Shown here: piece by piece, positions 35,019 to 46,515 of the stretch
How the letters are laid out: the number at the start of each line of letters is the position of its first letter
Position numbering within the stretch: the stretch's first letter is position 1
NCBI RefSeq assembly: GCF_022539505.1
Contig: NC_061514.1
Coordinates: 329,079,090-329,143,089, forward strand
Direction: 5' to 3'
Source: Lolium rigidum
Taxonomy: Eukaryota; Streptophyta; Magnoliopsida; Poales; Poaceae
Length of the DNA: 64,000 nt
The notes under the pieces: generated by a model
Told to the model about the DNA's origin: nothing
What the model saw: only the letters and a program-made list of their open reading frames with translations
The model's database searches: none
Position numbers and translations under genes: made by a program

Positions 35019-37057
35019 ATGGCCACCCCTGAAAATACTAAGTTGTGTGACTTCACAACCACAAATAATAATGATTTCCTATGCACACCTATTGCTCCAT
35101 CTGCTACTACAGCAGAATTCTTTGAAATTAAACACGCTTTCATTGAATCTTGTTATGCGAGAGAAATTTTCTCGGTGTTAGTTCGATGATGCTCGCTGCC
35201 CATCTCAATAATTTTGTTGAATTGTGTGAAATGCAAAAGTATAAGGATGTAGATGGTGATATTATTAAATTTAAATTGTTTCCTTTCTCATTAAGAGGAA
35301 GAGCTAAAGATTGGTTGCTATCTCTGCCTAAGAATAGTATTGATTCCTGGACTAAATGCAAGGATGCTTTTATTGGTAGATATTATCCCCCTGCTAAAAT
35401 TATATCTTTGAGGAGTAGCATAATGAATTTTAAACAATTGGATAATGAACATGTTGCTCAAGCTTGGGAAAGAATGAAATCTTTGGTTAAAAATTGCCCA
35501 ACGCATGGACTGACTACTTGGATGATCATCCAAACCTTCTATGCAGGACTAAATTTTTCTTCGCGGAATTTATTGGATTCAGCTGCTGGAGGTACCTTTA
35601 TGTCCATCACTCTTGGGGCGGCTACAAAGCTTCTTGATAATATGATGGTTAATTACTCTGAATGGCACACGGAAAGAGCTCCACAAGGTAAGAAGGTAAA
35701 TTCTGTTGAAGAATCCTCTTCCTTGAATGATAAGATTGATGCTATTATGTCTATGCTTGTGAATGATAGGACTAATGTTGATCCTAATAATGTTCCGTTA
35801 GCTTCATTGGTTGCCCAAGAAGAACATGTTGATGTAAACTTCATTAAAAATAATAATTTCAACAACAATGATTATCGGAACAACTCTAGTAATAACTATA
35901 GGCCATATCCTTATAATAATGGTAACGGTTATGCTAATTCTTATGGGAATTCTTACAACAATAATAGGAATACACCCCTGGACTTGAAGCTATGCTTAAA
36001 GAATTTATTAGTACACAAACTGCCTTTAACAAATGCTGTTGAGGAAAAGCTCAATAAAATTGATATTCTTGCTTCTAAGGTTGATAGTCTTGCCTCCGAT
36101 GTTGATCTTTTGAAATCGAAAGTTATGCCTAATAGGGATATTGAAAATAAAATTGTTACTACAGCAAATGCCATCCAAGTTAGAATTAATGAGAATATAA
36201 GATTAATGGCTGAACTGCGTGCTAGGTGGGATAGAGAAGAAAATGAAAAACTAGCTAAAGAGAAAAATGTAGCTAAAGTTTGGACTATTACCACCACTAG
36301 CAATGCTAATGATTCACATGTTGCTGCACCTCCTACTATCAATGATAAAATAATTGGTGTTGGCAATGTTTCTACTCCTAGTGCAAAGCGCGCAAAATTA
36401 CTCGAAGCTGCTAAAGCTGCTTGAAACTGCTGTGATAAAACTGCTGAAATTTTTTCCAATCTTGGGGATGATAATCCCATTGCTTTAGATTGTAATGATT
36501 TAGATTTTGATGATTGCCACATCTCTGAAGTTATAAATTTCTTACAAAAACTTGCTAAAAGTCCTAATGCTAGTGCTATAAATTTGGCTTTCACAAAACA
36601 TATTACAAATGCTCTCATAAAAGCTAAAGAAGAGAAACTAAAACTTGAAACTTCTATTCCTAGAAAGCTAGAGGATGGTTGGGAGCCCATCATTAAAATG
36701 AGGGTCAAAGATTTTGATTGTAATGCTTTATGTGATCTTGGTGCAAGTATTTCTGTTATGCCTGAGAAAGTCTATGATATGCTTGACTTGCCACCATTGA
36801 AAAATTGTTATCTGGATGTTAATCTCGCTGATAATGCTAAAAAGAAACCTTTGGGGAAAGTTGATAATGTTCATATTATGGTTAACAATAACCTTGTCCC
36901 CGTTGATTTTGTTGTCTTGGATATTGATTGCAATGCATCTTGCCCCATTATATTGGGAAGACCTTTTCTTCGAACCGTTGGTGCTACTATTGATATGAAG
37001 GAAGGTAATATTAAATATCAATTTCCTCTCAAGAAAGGTATGGAACACTTCCCTTGA
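35019..37057 (+). pseudogene. Athila-type gag-protease gene
   Basis: Starts MATPENTKLCDFTTTNNND at 35019; a frameshift near 35150 moves it to the long frame 35150-36424. That frame has the Retrotrans_gag domain (KLFPFSLRGRAKDWLLSLP, then SWTKCKDAFIGRYYPPAK, 35270-35400), an Asn-rich linker (about 35840-35970) and a heptad-like helix (LASKVDSLASDVDLLKSK). Compensating shifts are visible near 35980-36040. A single TGA at 36422-36424 separates gag from the same-frame protease, whose active site reads DLGASISVMP near 36735-36765 and ILGRPFLRT near 36952 (the ILGR flap-like signature). It ends GMEHFP. D-L-G-A is the usual form in this family. No zinc knuckle is seen. Product would be a capsid and protease without polymerase; the shift and stop make it inactive as it stands. 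Confidence 0.85.
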
Positions 37058-39704
37058 AAGAGAATGAAGTTACCTTGTGATTCTATTATTAGAACAAATT
37101 ATGATGTTGATGCTTCATCTCTTGATGTTACTTGATACACACTTTACGCGCCTAGCTGAAAGGCGTTAAAGAAAAGCGCTTATGGGAGACAACCCATGTT
37201 TTTACTACAGTATTTTTGTTTTATATTTGAGTCTTGGAAGTTGTTTACTACTGTAGAAACCTATCCTTATCTTAGTTTTGAGTTTTTTTGTGCCAAGTAA
37301 AGTCTTTGATAGTAAAGTAAATACTAGATTTGGATTACTGCGCAGAAACAGATTTCTTTGCTGTCACGAATCTGGGTCTAATTCTTTGTAGGTAACTCAG
37401 AAAATTAAGCCAATTTACGTGAGTGATCCTCAGATATGTACGCAACTTTCATTCAATTTGGGCATTTTCATTTGAGCAAGTCTGGTGCCTCAATAAAATC
37501 CATCTTTACGGACTGTTCTGTTTTGACAGATTCTGCCTTTTATTTCGCATTGCCTCTTTTGCTATGTTGGATGAATTTCTTTGATCCATTAATGTCCAGT
37601 AGCTTTATGCAATGTCCAGAAGTGTTAAGAATGATTGTGTCACCTCTGAACATGTTAATTTTTATTGTCCACTAACCCTCTAATGAGTTGTTTCGAGTTT
37701 GGTGTGGAGGAAGTTTTCAAGGATCAAGAGAGGAGTATGATACAATATGATCAAGGAGAGTGAAAGCTCTAAGCTTGGGGATGCCCCGGTGGTTCACCCC
37801 TGCATATTCTAAGAAGACTCAAGCGTCTAAGCTTGGGGATGCCCAAGGCATCCCCTTCTTCATCGACAACATTATCGAGGTTCCTCCCCGAAACTATATT
37901 TTTATTCCGTCACATCTTATGTGCTTTGCTTGGAGCGTCGGTTTGTTTTTGTTTTTTTGTTTTGTTTGAATAAAATGGATCCTAGCATTCACTTTATGGG
38001 AGAGAGACACGCTCCGCTGTAGCATATGGACAAGTATGTCCTTAGGCTTTACTCATAGTATTCATGGCGAAGTTTCTTCTTCGTTAAATTGTTATATGGT
38101 TGGAATTGGAAAATGCTACATGTAGTAACTCTAAAATGTCTTGAATAATTTGATACTTGGCAATTGTTGTGCTCATGTTTAAGCTCTTGCATCATATACT
38201 TTGCACCCATTAATGAAGAAACACTTAGAGCTTGCTAATTTGGTTTGCATATTTGGTTTCTCTAGAGTCTAGATAATATCTAGTATTGAGTTTTGAACAA
38301 CAAGGAAGACGGTGTACAGTCTTATAATGTTTACAATATGTCTTTTATGTGAGTTTTGCTGCACCGGTTCATCCTTGTGTTTGTTTCAAATAACCTTGCT
38401 AGCCTAAACCTTGTATCGAGAGGGAATACTTCTCATGCATCCAAAATCCTTGAGCCAACCACTATGCCATTTGTGTCCACCATACCTACCTACTACATGG
38501 TATTTCTCCGCCATTCCAAAGTAAATTGCTTGAGTGCTACCTTTAAAATTCCATCATTCAGCTTTTGCAATATATAGCTCATGGGACAAATAGCTTAAAA
38601 ACTATTGTGGTATTGAATATGTACTTATGCACTTTATCTCTTATTAAGTTGCTTGTTGTGCGATAACCATGTTTTCCGGGGACGCCATCAACTACTCTTT
38701 GTTGAATATCATGTGAGTTGCTATGCATGTCCGTCTTGTACCGAAGTAAGAGAGATCTACCACCTTAATGGTTGGAGCATGCATATTGTTAGAGAAGAAC
38801 ATTGGGCCGCTAACTAAAGCCATGATTCATGGTGGAAGTTTCAGTTTTGGACATATATCCTCAATCTCATATGAGAATAATAATTGTTGCCACATGCTTA
38901 TGCATTAAAGAGGAGTCCATTATCACATTGTCCATGTTGTCCCGGTATGGATGTCTAAGTTGAGAATAATCAAAAGCGAGAAATCCAAAATGCGAGCTTT
39001 CTCCTTAGACCTTTGTACAGGCGGCATGGAGGTACCCCATTGTGACACTTGGTTAAAACATGTGTATTGCGATGATCCGGTAGTCCAAGCTAATTAGGAC
39101 AAGGTGCGGGCACTATTAGTATACTATGCATGAGGCTTGCAACTTGTAAGATATAATTTACATAACTCATATGCTTTATTACTACCGTTGACAAAATTGT
39201 TTCATGTTTTCAAAATAAAAGCTCTAGCACAAATATAGCAATCGATGCTTTCCTCTTTGAAGGACCATTCTTTTTACTTTTATGTTGAGTCAGTTCACCT
39301 ATCTCTCTCCACCTCAAGAAGCAAACACTTGTGTGAACTGTGCATTGATTCCTACATACTTGCATATTGCACTTGTTATATTACTCTTCCTTTGTTACAA
39401 GTTGAAAGCAACAGCTGAAACTTAATCTTCCTTTGTGTTGCTTCAATACCTTTACTTTGATTTATTGCTTTATGAGTTAACTCTTATGCAAGACTTATTG
39501 ATGCTAGTCTTGAAGTACTATTCATGAAAAGTCTTTGCTTTATGATTCACTTGTTTACTCATGTCATTACCATTGTTTTGATCGCTGCATTCATTACATA
39601 TGTTTACAAATAGTATGATCAAGGTTATGATGGCATGTAACTTCGAAATTATCTTTGTTATCGTTTTACTCGCTCGGGACGAGCGGAACTAAGCTTAGGG
39701 ATGC
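37058..39704 (+). other. Non-coding 3' region of the Athila-type element
   Basis: No domain-bearing frames. Contains paired AAGCTTGGGGATGCCC motifs at about 37771 and 37828, which read again in reverse at 41030 and 41085 in the inverted sister element. Ends AAGCTTAGGGATGC, a polypurine-like tract directly before the 3' LTR. Confidence 0.7.
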
Positions 39705-39906
39705 TGATACGTCTCCGACGTATCGATAATTTCTTATGTTCCATGCCACATTATTGATGATATCTACATGTTTTATGCACACTTTATGTCATATTCGTGC
39801 ATTTTACTGGAACTAACCTATTAACAAGATGCCGAAGAGCCCGTTCTTGTTTTTGCGCTGTTTTTGGTTTCGAAATCCTAGTAACAAAATATTCTCGGAA
39901 TTGGAC
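39705..39906 (+). repeat. Athila-type 3' LTR, cut by gap
   Basis: First 202 bp of the LTR, starting TGATACGTCTCCGACG and nearly identical to 33163-33364, with a few substitutions and a small indel. Confidence 0.85.
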
Positions 39907-40006
39907 NNNNNNNNNNNNNNNNNNNNNNNNNNNNNNNNNNNNNNNNNNNNNNNNNNNNNNNNNNNNNNNNNNNNNNNNNNNNNNNNNNNNNNNNNNNNNN
40001 NNNNNN
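39907..40006. other. Assembly gap (100 N)
   Basis: Placeholder gap between two inverted elements. Open frames that cross it are artefacts. Confidence 0.99.
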
Positions 40007-40130
40007 GATACACAGGCAATTAAGCCCAACTTGGTATAAAAGGCCGATTCACGTATTTCTTCCATGTATATATCTTCAAGTCCATCTTGATCGCGGCCCA
40101 CCTCTGACTTGGTCAAATTCTGGTGATAAC
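40007..40130 (-). mobile_element. Inverted fragment of the 30281-type gypsy LTR
   Basis: The reverse complement begins TGTTATCACCAGAATTTGACC and matches 30281 to about 30415 (diverged, for example TGACCAAGTCAG in place of TGACCGGATCAG). It sits in the 3' region of the inverted Athila-type element at its LTR start, so an LTR retrotransposon inserted there; the rest is in gap 2. Confidence 0.75.
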
Positions 40131-41975
40131 AGACGGACATGCATAGCAACTCACATGATATTCAACAAAGAATAGTTGATGGCGTCCCCAGAAGCATGGT
40201 TATCGCACAACAAGCAACTTAATAAGAGATAAAGTGCATAAGTACATATTCAATACCACAATAGTTTTTAAGCTATTTGTCCCATGAGCTATATATTGCA
40301 AAGGTGAATGATGGAATTTTAAAGGTAGCACTCAAGCAATTTACTTTGGAATGGCGGATAAATACCATGTAGTAGGTAGGTATGGTGGACACAAATGGCA
40401 TAGTGGTTGGCTCAAGGATTTTGGATGCATGAGAAGTATTCCCTCTCGATACAAGGTTTAGGCTAGCAAGGTTATTTGAAACAAACACAAGGATGAACGG
40501 TACCACAAAACTCACATAAAAGACATATTGTAAACATTATAAGACTCCATACCGTCTTCCTTGTTGTTCAAAACTCAATACTAGATGTTATCTAGACTCT
40601 AGAGAAACCAAATATGCAAACCAAATTAGCAAGCTCTAAGTGTTTCTTCATTAATGGGTGCAAAGTATATGATGCAAGAGCTTAAACATGAGCACAACAA
40701 TTGCCAAGTATCAAATTATCCAAGACATTTTAGAGTTACTACATGTAGCATTTTCCAATTCCAACCATATAACAATTTAACGAAGAAGAAACTTCGCCAT
40801 GAATACTATGAGTAGAGCCTAAGGACATATTTGTCCATATGCTACAGCGGAGCGTGTCTCTCTCCCATAAAGTGAATGCTAGGATCCATTTTATTCAAAC
40901 AAAACAAAAAACAAAAACAAACGACGCTCCAAGCAAAGTACATAAGATGTGACGGAATAAAAATATAGTTTCGGGGGAGGAACACGATAATGTTGTCGAT
41001 GAAGAAGGGGATGCCTTGGGCATCCCCAAGCTTAGACAGCTTGAGTCTTCTTAGAATATGCGGGGGTGAACCACCGGGGCATCCCCAAGCTTAGAGCTTT
41101 CACTCTCCTTGATCATATTGCATCATACTCCTCTCTTGATCCTTGAAAACTTCCTCCACACCAAACTCGAAACAACTCATTAGAGGGTTAGTGCATAATA
41201 AAAATTCACATGTTCAGAGGTGACACAATCATTCTTAACACTTCTGGACATTGCATAAAGCTACTTGGACATTAATGGATCAAAGAAATTCATCCAACAT
41301 AGCGAAAGAGGCAATGCAAAATAAAAGGCAGAATCTGTCAAAACAGAACAGTCCGTAAAGATGGATTTTATTAGGCCACCAGACTTGCTCAAATGAAAAT
41401 GCTCAAATTGAATGAAAGTTGCGTACATATCTGAGGATCATGCACGTAAATTGGCTTAATTTTCTGAGCTACCTACGGGGAGGTAGACCCAGATTCGTGA
41501 CAGCAAAGAAATGCGGAACTGCGCAGTAATCCAAATCTAGTACTTACTTTACTATCAAAGACTTTACTTGGCACAACAAAACATCAAAACTAAGATAAGG
41601 AGAGGTTGCTACAGTAGTAAACAACTTCCAAGACTCAAATATAAAACAAAAATACTGTAGTAAAAACATGGGTTGTCTCCCATAAGCGCTTTTCTTTAAC
41701 GCCTTTCGGCTAGGCGCGGAAAGTGTAACTCAAGTGTTATCGAAGGGTGGTGCACCTACGGCGGGGTTTGGAGTTTTCTCAACCATGCATAGTATATTGG
41801 ATACATAAGTTTCAGCGTCTCCCTTTTCATTAGTCTTGGGCTTGCTACTCTCATCAAACAAATTTTCGAGGAACAAGCCAAGCATAGTTATTTTCTAGTG
41901 CATCATTCATAGCTAGGAGTTTACATGGTATTGGTGCTTTGATCTCCCCACCATCATTAGCATTATTAGTGTACC

Positions 41976-42374
41976 TTATTCTATCCATATCCATTTTTCA
42001 AGGAGACCAACAAAATTAGTATGAGAACCAAGCATATTAAATTTAGCGAAGACCTTTCTAGCCTCTCTTGCTAGACCACCAAATTCTCTAAGAAGGGTTT
42101 CTAAAACAAAATCTTTCTTTTCCCCCTCTTCCAAATCACCAAGTGTAAGAAACATGTGTTGGATTATAGGATTGAGATTAACAAATTTAGTTTCCAACAT
42201 GCGAACTAAAGCAGCAGCGGCAATTTCATAAGTAGGAGCAAGTTCTACCAAGTGTCTATCTTCAAAATCTTCAACGGTACTAACATGGGTGAAAAATTCT
42301 TCTATATTGTTCCTCCCAATTATAGACCCTTGTCCTACCGGTATGTTTTTTGTGGTAAAATTAAAAGGAAACAT
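41976..42374 (-). CDS. 132-aa ORF of the non-autonomous Athila-type element
   Basis: Open frame MFPFNFTTKNIPVGQGSIIG, then HLVELAPTYEIAAAALVRML and a helical GDLEEGEKKDFVLETLLREF. It takes the position of gag in the sister element at 35019 but shows no sequence relation to it. A diverged in-frame tail beyond the stop (RIRYTNNANDGGEIKAP) suggests the ancestral protein was longer. I do not recognise a domain; a structural or RNA-binding role in trans-mobilisation is only a guess. The region is uninterrupted, unlike other coding parts of the nest. Confidence 0.5.
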   Translation of the reverse strand: MFPFNFTTKNIPVGQGSIIGRNNIEEFFTHVSTVEDFEDRHLVELAPTYEIAAAALVRMLETKFVNLNPIIQHMFLTLGDLEEGEKKDFVLETLLREFGGLAREARKVFAKFNMLGSHTNFVGLLEKWIWIE

Positions 42375-42613
42375 GATGAATCAAGTAAAGTAAATGCAAG
42401 TAACTAATTTTTTTGTGTTTTTGATATAGCAAACAAGACGAGTAAATAAAGTAAAACTAGCAACTAATTTTTTTGTGTTTTGATATAAGTGCAGCAAACA
42501 AAGTAGTAAATAAAATAAAGCAAGACAAAAACAAAGTAAAGAGGTTGAGAAGTGGAGACTCCCCTTGCGAGCGTGTCTTGATCTCCCCGGCAACGAGCGC
42601 CGGAAAAAGAGCT

Positions 42614-44206
42614 TGATGGCGTGTATTTCACACGTTCGTTGGGCAACCCCAAGAGGAAGGTATGATGCGCACGGCGGCAAGTTTTCCCTCGGAAAGAAAC
42701 CAAGGTTTATCGAACCGAGGAGGAGCCAAGAAGCACGTTGAAGGTTGATGGCGGCGGGATGTAGTGCGGCGCAACACCGGGGATTCGGCGCCAACGTGGA
42801 ACCTGCACAACACAACCAAAGTACTTTGCCCCAACGAAACGGTGAGGTTGTCAATCTCACTCGGCTTGCTGTAACAAAGGATTAACCGTATTGTGTGGAA
42901 GATGATTGTTTGCGGAGAAAACGGTAAAAACAAGTATTGCGGCAGATTTGTATTTCGGTATTAAAAGAATGGACCGGGGTCCACGAGTTCACTAGAGGTG
43001 TCTCTCCCATAAGATAAAAGCATGTTGGGTGAACAAATTACGGTCGGGCAATTGACAAATAGAGAGGGCATAACAATGCACATACATGTCATGATAAGTA
43101 TAGTGAGATTTAATTGGGCATTACGACAAAGTACATAGACCGCCATCCAATTGCATCTATGCCTAAAAAGTCCACCTTCGGGTTATCGTCCGAACCCCTT
43201 CCGGTATTAAGTTGCAAAGCAACGAGACAATTGCATTAAGTATGGTGCGTAATGTAATCAACAACTACATCCTCGGACATAGCGCCAATGTTTTATCCCT
43301 AGTGGCAACAGCACAACACAACCTTAGAACTTTACATCACTTGTCCCGAGTGTCAATGCGGGCATGAACCCACTATCGAGCATAAATACTCCCTCTTGGA
43401 GTTAAAAGCAAAAACTTGGCCGAGCCTCTACTAGTAACGGAGAGCATGCAAGATCATAAACAACACATATGTAATAACTTGATAATTAACATAACATGGT
43501 ATTCTCTATCCATCGGATCCCGACAAACACAACATAGAGTATTACGGATAGATGATCTTGATCATGTTAGGCAGCTCACAAGATCCAACAATGAAGCACA
43601 ATGAGGAGAAGACAACCATCTAGCTACTGCTATGGACCCATAGTCCGGGGGTGAACTACTCACTCATCACTCCGGAGGCGACCATGGCGGTGTAGAGTCC
43701 TCCGGGAGATGAATCCCCTCTCCGGCGGGGTGCGGAGGAGATCTCCGGAATCCCCCGAGATGGGATCGGCGGCGGCGGCGTCTCGATGGGTTTTCCGTAT
43801 CGTGGTTTTTCGCATCGGGGGTTTCGCGACGGAGGCTTTAAGTAGGCGGAAGGGCAGAGTCGGGGGCGACGAGGGGCCCACACCACGGGGCGGCGCGGGC
43901 CCCCTTGGCCGCGCCGCCTTGTGGTTTGGCCACCTCGTGGCCCCACTTCGTATGCTCTTCGGTCTTACGGAAGGTTCGTGGCGAAATAGGTCCCTGGGTC
44001 TTCGTTTCGTCCAATTCGAGAATATTTCGTTACTAGGATTTACGAAACCAAAAACGCAGAAAACGAGAGCGGCACTTCGGCATCTTGTTAATAGGTTAGT
44101 TCCAGAAAATGCACGAATATGACATAAAGTATGCATAAAACATGTAGGTATCATCAATAATATGGCATAGAACATAAGAAATTATCGATACGTCGGAGAC
44201 GTATCA
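42614..44206 (-). repeat. Athila-type LTR, inverted
   Basis: 1593 bp, the reverse complement of an LTR with the same ends as 33163-34765. The palindromic start TGATACGTCTCCGACGTATC lies at the right edge. The primer-binding site next to it (about 42585-42605) has diverged (CGGCGCTCGTTGCCGGGGA on the minus strand). Confidence 0.85.
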
Positions 44207-44394
44207 GGCACCACCCGCGATAAAAGGGGGGTAGGTATATAACCTGCGCGCCGCGGGCGGTGCCTCCACCCGCGACACCCGGAGGCCAAAACTTAGAGAT
44301 TTCAGCGCCGCCAGGCTGCCGAAAATTTCTGCCGCCGACGCCGTCGCCGCCACGAGCTCCTCCGGCGCCTCCTCGTCGAGCCTCCGCCGCTCGT

Positions 44395-44625
44395 GCGCCG
44401 CCTCGGCCGCCTCTGCCGCGCGCGCTCGGGGGCCGCCGCGCGCCGCTTCCTCTCTCGATCTGCAGCGCTCGGGGCCGCCGCGCCGCGCCGCCGCTCCCTC
44501 CTCAGCCCCTTCGGCGCCGCCGCCTCCCTCAGCCCCTTCGGCGCCGCCGCCTCCCTCGTGCGCCGCCTCGGCCGCCTCAGGTAGCCCACCACCAGCAGGG
44601 GTGGCGCCAGTACCGGCGCCGGCGC
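44395..44625. other. GC-rich 5' leader of the CACTA element
   Basis: GCCGCC-rich block with open frames in all directions, all compositional. It is followed by a TTAGTTA/TATAGTTA-rich stretch (44640-44830). Confidence 0.5.
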
Positions 44626-44889
44626 CCTCGGCCTTTTTTTTTGTTAAATTGGTTATTTAGTTATAATTAGTTTTATGTAATTAGTTAATGGTTAAATAGT
44701 TAGTGATTTTGTATATGGTTAAACAGTTAGTTTATAGTTATTTTGTATATGGTTAAATAGTTTATATTGTTTAGTTATTTAGTTTAGTTTAATTATTTAG
44801 TATAGTTAGTTTATTTTGTATATAGTCGGTATAGTACGACGCCGACACCGGCGGTGTTACTAATATATATAGTTAGTATATATAGTACC

Positions 44890-45228
44890 GACGATGACGC
44901 CGACACCGGCCGTCTCCCTCTCTTCTCTCCCTCTCGCGAAAACCATCGACGCCGCAACTCCCCTCTTCTCTCCCTCTCGCGAACAACCGACGCCGACACC
45001 GGCCCTCTCCCTCTCGCAAACACATCTCTCTCCCTCTCGCGAAAATCACCGACGCCGCAACTCCCCTCTTCTCTCCCTCTCGCGAAAACCATTGACGCCG
45101 CAACTCCCCACTTCTCTCCCTCTCGCGAACAACCGACGCCGACACCAGCCCTCTCCCTTTCGCAAACACCTCTCTCTCCCTCTCGCGAAACCACCGACGC
45201 CGCAACTCCCCTCTTCTCTCCCTCTAGG
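44890..45228 (+). repeat. Tandem array in the CACTA leader
   Basis: CTCTTCTCTCCCTCTCGCGAA alternates with CGACGCCGCAACTCCC and CGACGCCGACACC at roughly 60-120 bp periods (about five TCTCCCTCTCGCGAA units). Overlapping frames on both strands reflect the repeat only. Confidence 0.7.
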
Positions 45229-45313
45229 GTTAGGTTAGTTTTTGGTTAGCTAGGGTTAGGGTTTGGTTTGGGTTAGAACATGTACTTATCGATTTAATTT
45301 TTTTGCAGAAACA

Positions 45314-46510
45314 ATGGATCCATTCGAACGGGACTTGGAACAGGAAGACATTTTCGCGGACATAATCCGCGATGGTGATGGAGAAGCCGGCGGCTCCGGT
45401 GATCATGGAGAAGCCGGCGGCTCCGGTGATCATGGAGAAGCCGACGGCTCCGGTGATCATGGAGAAGCCGACGGCTCCGGTGATCATGGAGAAGCCGGCG
45501 GCTCCGGTGATGGAGAAGCCGGCGGCTCCGGTGATGACGAGGTATACGATCAGTTGAGGCATTAATGGAATTCTATATGTACTTATGTATATAAATTAAC
45601 TGATTTTTATTCTCTTAGGCCTCCAAAGATAAGATAAAGAAACGAGGCCCGGCAAAGAAGTTGAGCAAAAAGACCACTTCACAATTGAAGCTATATCACC
45701 TGGAAGGCCAACCGGTGGTACCCGCGAGTGTCGGAGTGACATTCAAAAATCAGTGCGGAGTTGTGGTTAGAGATCGTATCCCGATCACCGTCGGAGAATG
45801 GAACAAGACCAAGAATGTGACCGAAAATCAGGTTGCCGATAGGTACAAAGACACACTTTTCAGCGACCTCATGGCACATTTCACTTTGCCGGATTTGGGA
45901 TCGGAGTCCGAGAATGCTAAGCAGCGGGCGCTAGTGAAGAAATGGGCTCTTAAGAAGATGGGGGAACTTTTCCAGGCGTATAAGAACCGGTTATGGAAAA
46001 ATTATAAGAAAGACAAGAAGCCTCCATTATTCGAGAACTACCTAGCGAAGCAGGAGCATAAGCGGGAAGAATTTGTGAGGTACAAAGAATCAGAGGAGGC
46101 TGTGAACCTGTCAACGAAAAACAAGAAGAATGCAAGCGAAAAGAAATATCACCATCATACGGGGCGAGGGGGCTACGGAGGGGCCATGCCTAAGTGGGAT
46201 GCACAAGAGGCTGAGATGGAGCTGAAGGGGATCACTCCGGAACCCACGCGAGAAGGATGGGACACTAGGGCTCGAAATTGGTTCCTCGCGCATGGCTGTG
46301 AGTATGACATGAAGACAGGGAACATTGTTGAAAGTGACACCAGGGTTAGGGTACCCAGGCAAAAATGGATTGAAGTGACGGCAGATATAAAGGCGGGAAA
46401 ACTTAAGTTTGCTCCCGATAGAGGATTTGCTGACGCTTGTCCTCGGTAATCCTGAGAAGGGAGGACGAACAAGAGGCTTCGGCCCTAGTGTTCCATGGTC
46501 GCTTGGGTTT
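45314..46510 (+). pseudogene. CACTA ORF2-type protein, N-terminal part
   Basis: ATG at 45314 just after an acceptor (TTTTTTTGCAG). Exon 1 (45314-45541): MDPFERDLEQEDIFADIIRD followed by a Gly/Glu-rich repeat; donor GAG|GTATAC. Exon 2 (from 45619, acceptor CTCTTAG, phase 0): a basic start, then a Transposase_24/Ptta-like region: VVPASVGVTFKNQCGVVVRD, ITVGEWNKTKNV, FTLPDLGS, WKNYKKDKKPPLFENYL, GYGGAMPKWDAQE, REGWDTRARNWFLAHG, VPRQKWIEVT. A frameshift near 46410 ends the frame (46449), while another frame (DLLTLVLGNPEKGGRTRGFG, then VPWSLGFPA) continues to the insertion at 46511. The protein continues at 56320 after the gypsy element. The second ORF of CACTA elements has a DNA-binding role (TNPA-like). 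Confidence 0.8.
45377..45537 (+). repeat. In-frame 24/27-bp minisatellite
   Basis: Six copies of a unit containing GGAGAAGCCGGCGGCTCCGG, four of them with an added CAT; it encodes HGEAGGSGD. Each unit holds the palindrome GCCGGCGGC or its GCCGACGGC variant. Confidence 0.9.
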
Positions 46511-46515
46511 CCGGC
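46511..46515. repeat. Target-site duplication CCGGC, left
   Basis: Matches 56320-56324 on the far side of the gypsy element. Confidence 0.95.

Larger units (their letters stand above)
33163..39906 (+). mobile_element. Athila-type gypsy, gag-protease only (no pol)
   Basis: A 5' LTR (33163-34765), a tRNA-Asp-type primer-binding site, a gag-protease gene (35019-37057), 2.6 kb of non-coding 3' region (37058-39704), then a 3' LTR starting at 39705 that runs into gap 2 after 202 bp. Reverse transcriptase, RNase H and integrase are absent, so this is a non-autonomous design rather than decay alone. It resembles Sabrina/WHAM-type Triticeae families, though I do not assign a name. The target duplication on the left would be CATAA (33158-33162); the right partner is not visible. 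Confidence 0.85.
40131..44206 (-). mobile_element. Athila-type gypsy, inverted, with a different internal ORF
   Basis: Read on the minus strand it starts with the LTR 44206-42614 (TGATACGTCTCC...CCATCA), then a degenerate primer-binding site, then a 132-codon ORF (42374-41976), then the same 3' region as the plus-strand element (41720-40137 matches 37140-38730 closely). It lacks gag, protease and pol. The 3' end is replaced by a gypsy LTR fragment at 40130. The outer end abuts CACTA sequence at 44207. Confidence 0.85.

Noticed and set aside
35953..36708. 251-codon minus-strand frame rich in Ser/Phe
   Set aside because: Shadow of the AT-rich Athila-type gag-protease coding strand.
39784..40149. 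Open frames crossing the N run
   Set aside because: The N-coded residues make them artefacts.
44890..45228. CRISPR-like spaced repeats
   Set aside because: Irregular spacing, spacers that repeat one another, and a plant context; it is a transposon leader array.
44811..45249. Long Arg/Glu-rich or Ser/Pro-rich frames on both strands
   Set aside because: They follow the period of the TCTCCCTCTCGCGAA tandem array in the CACTA leader.
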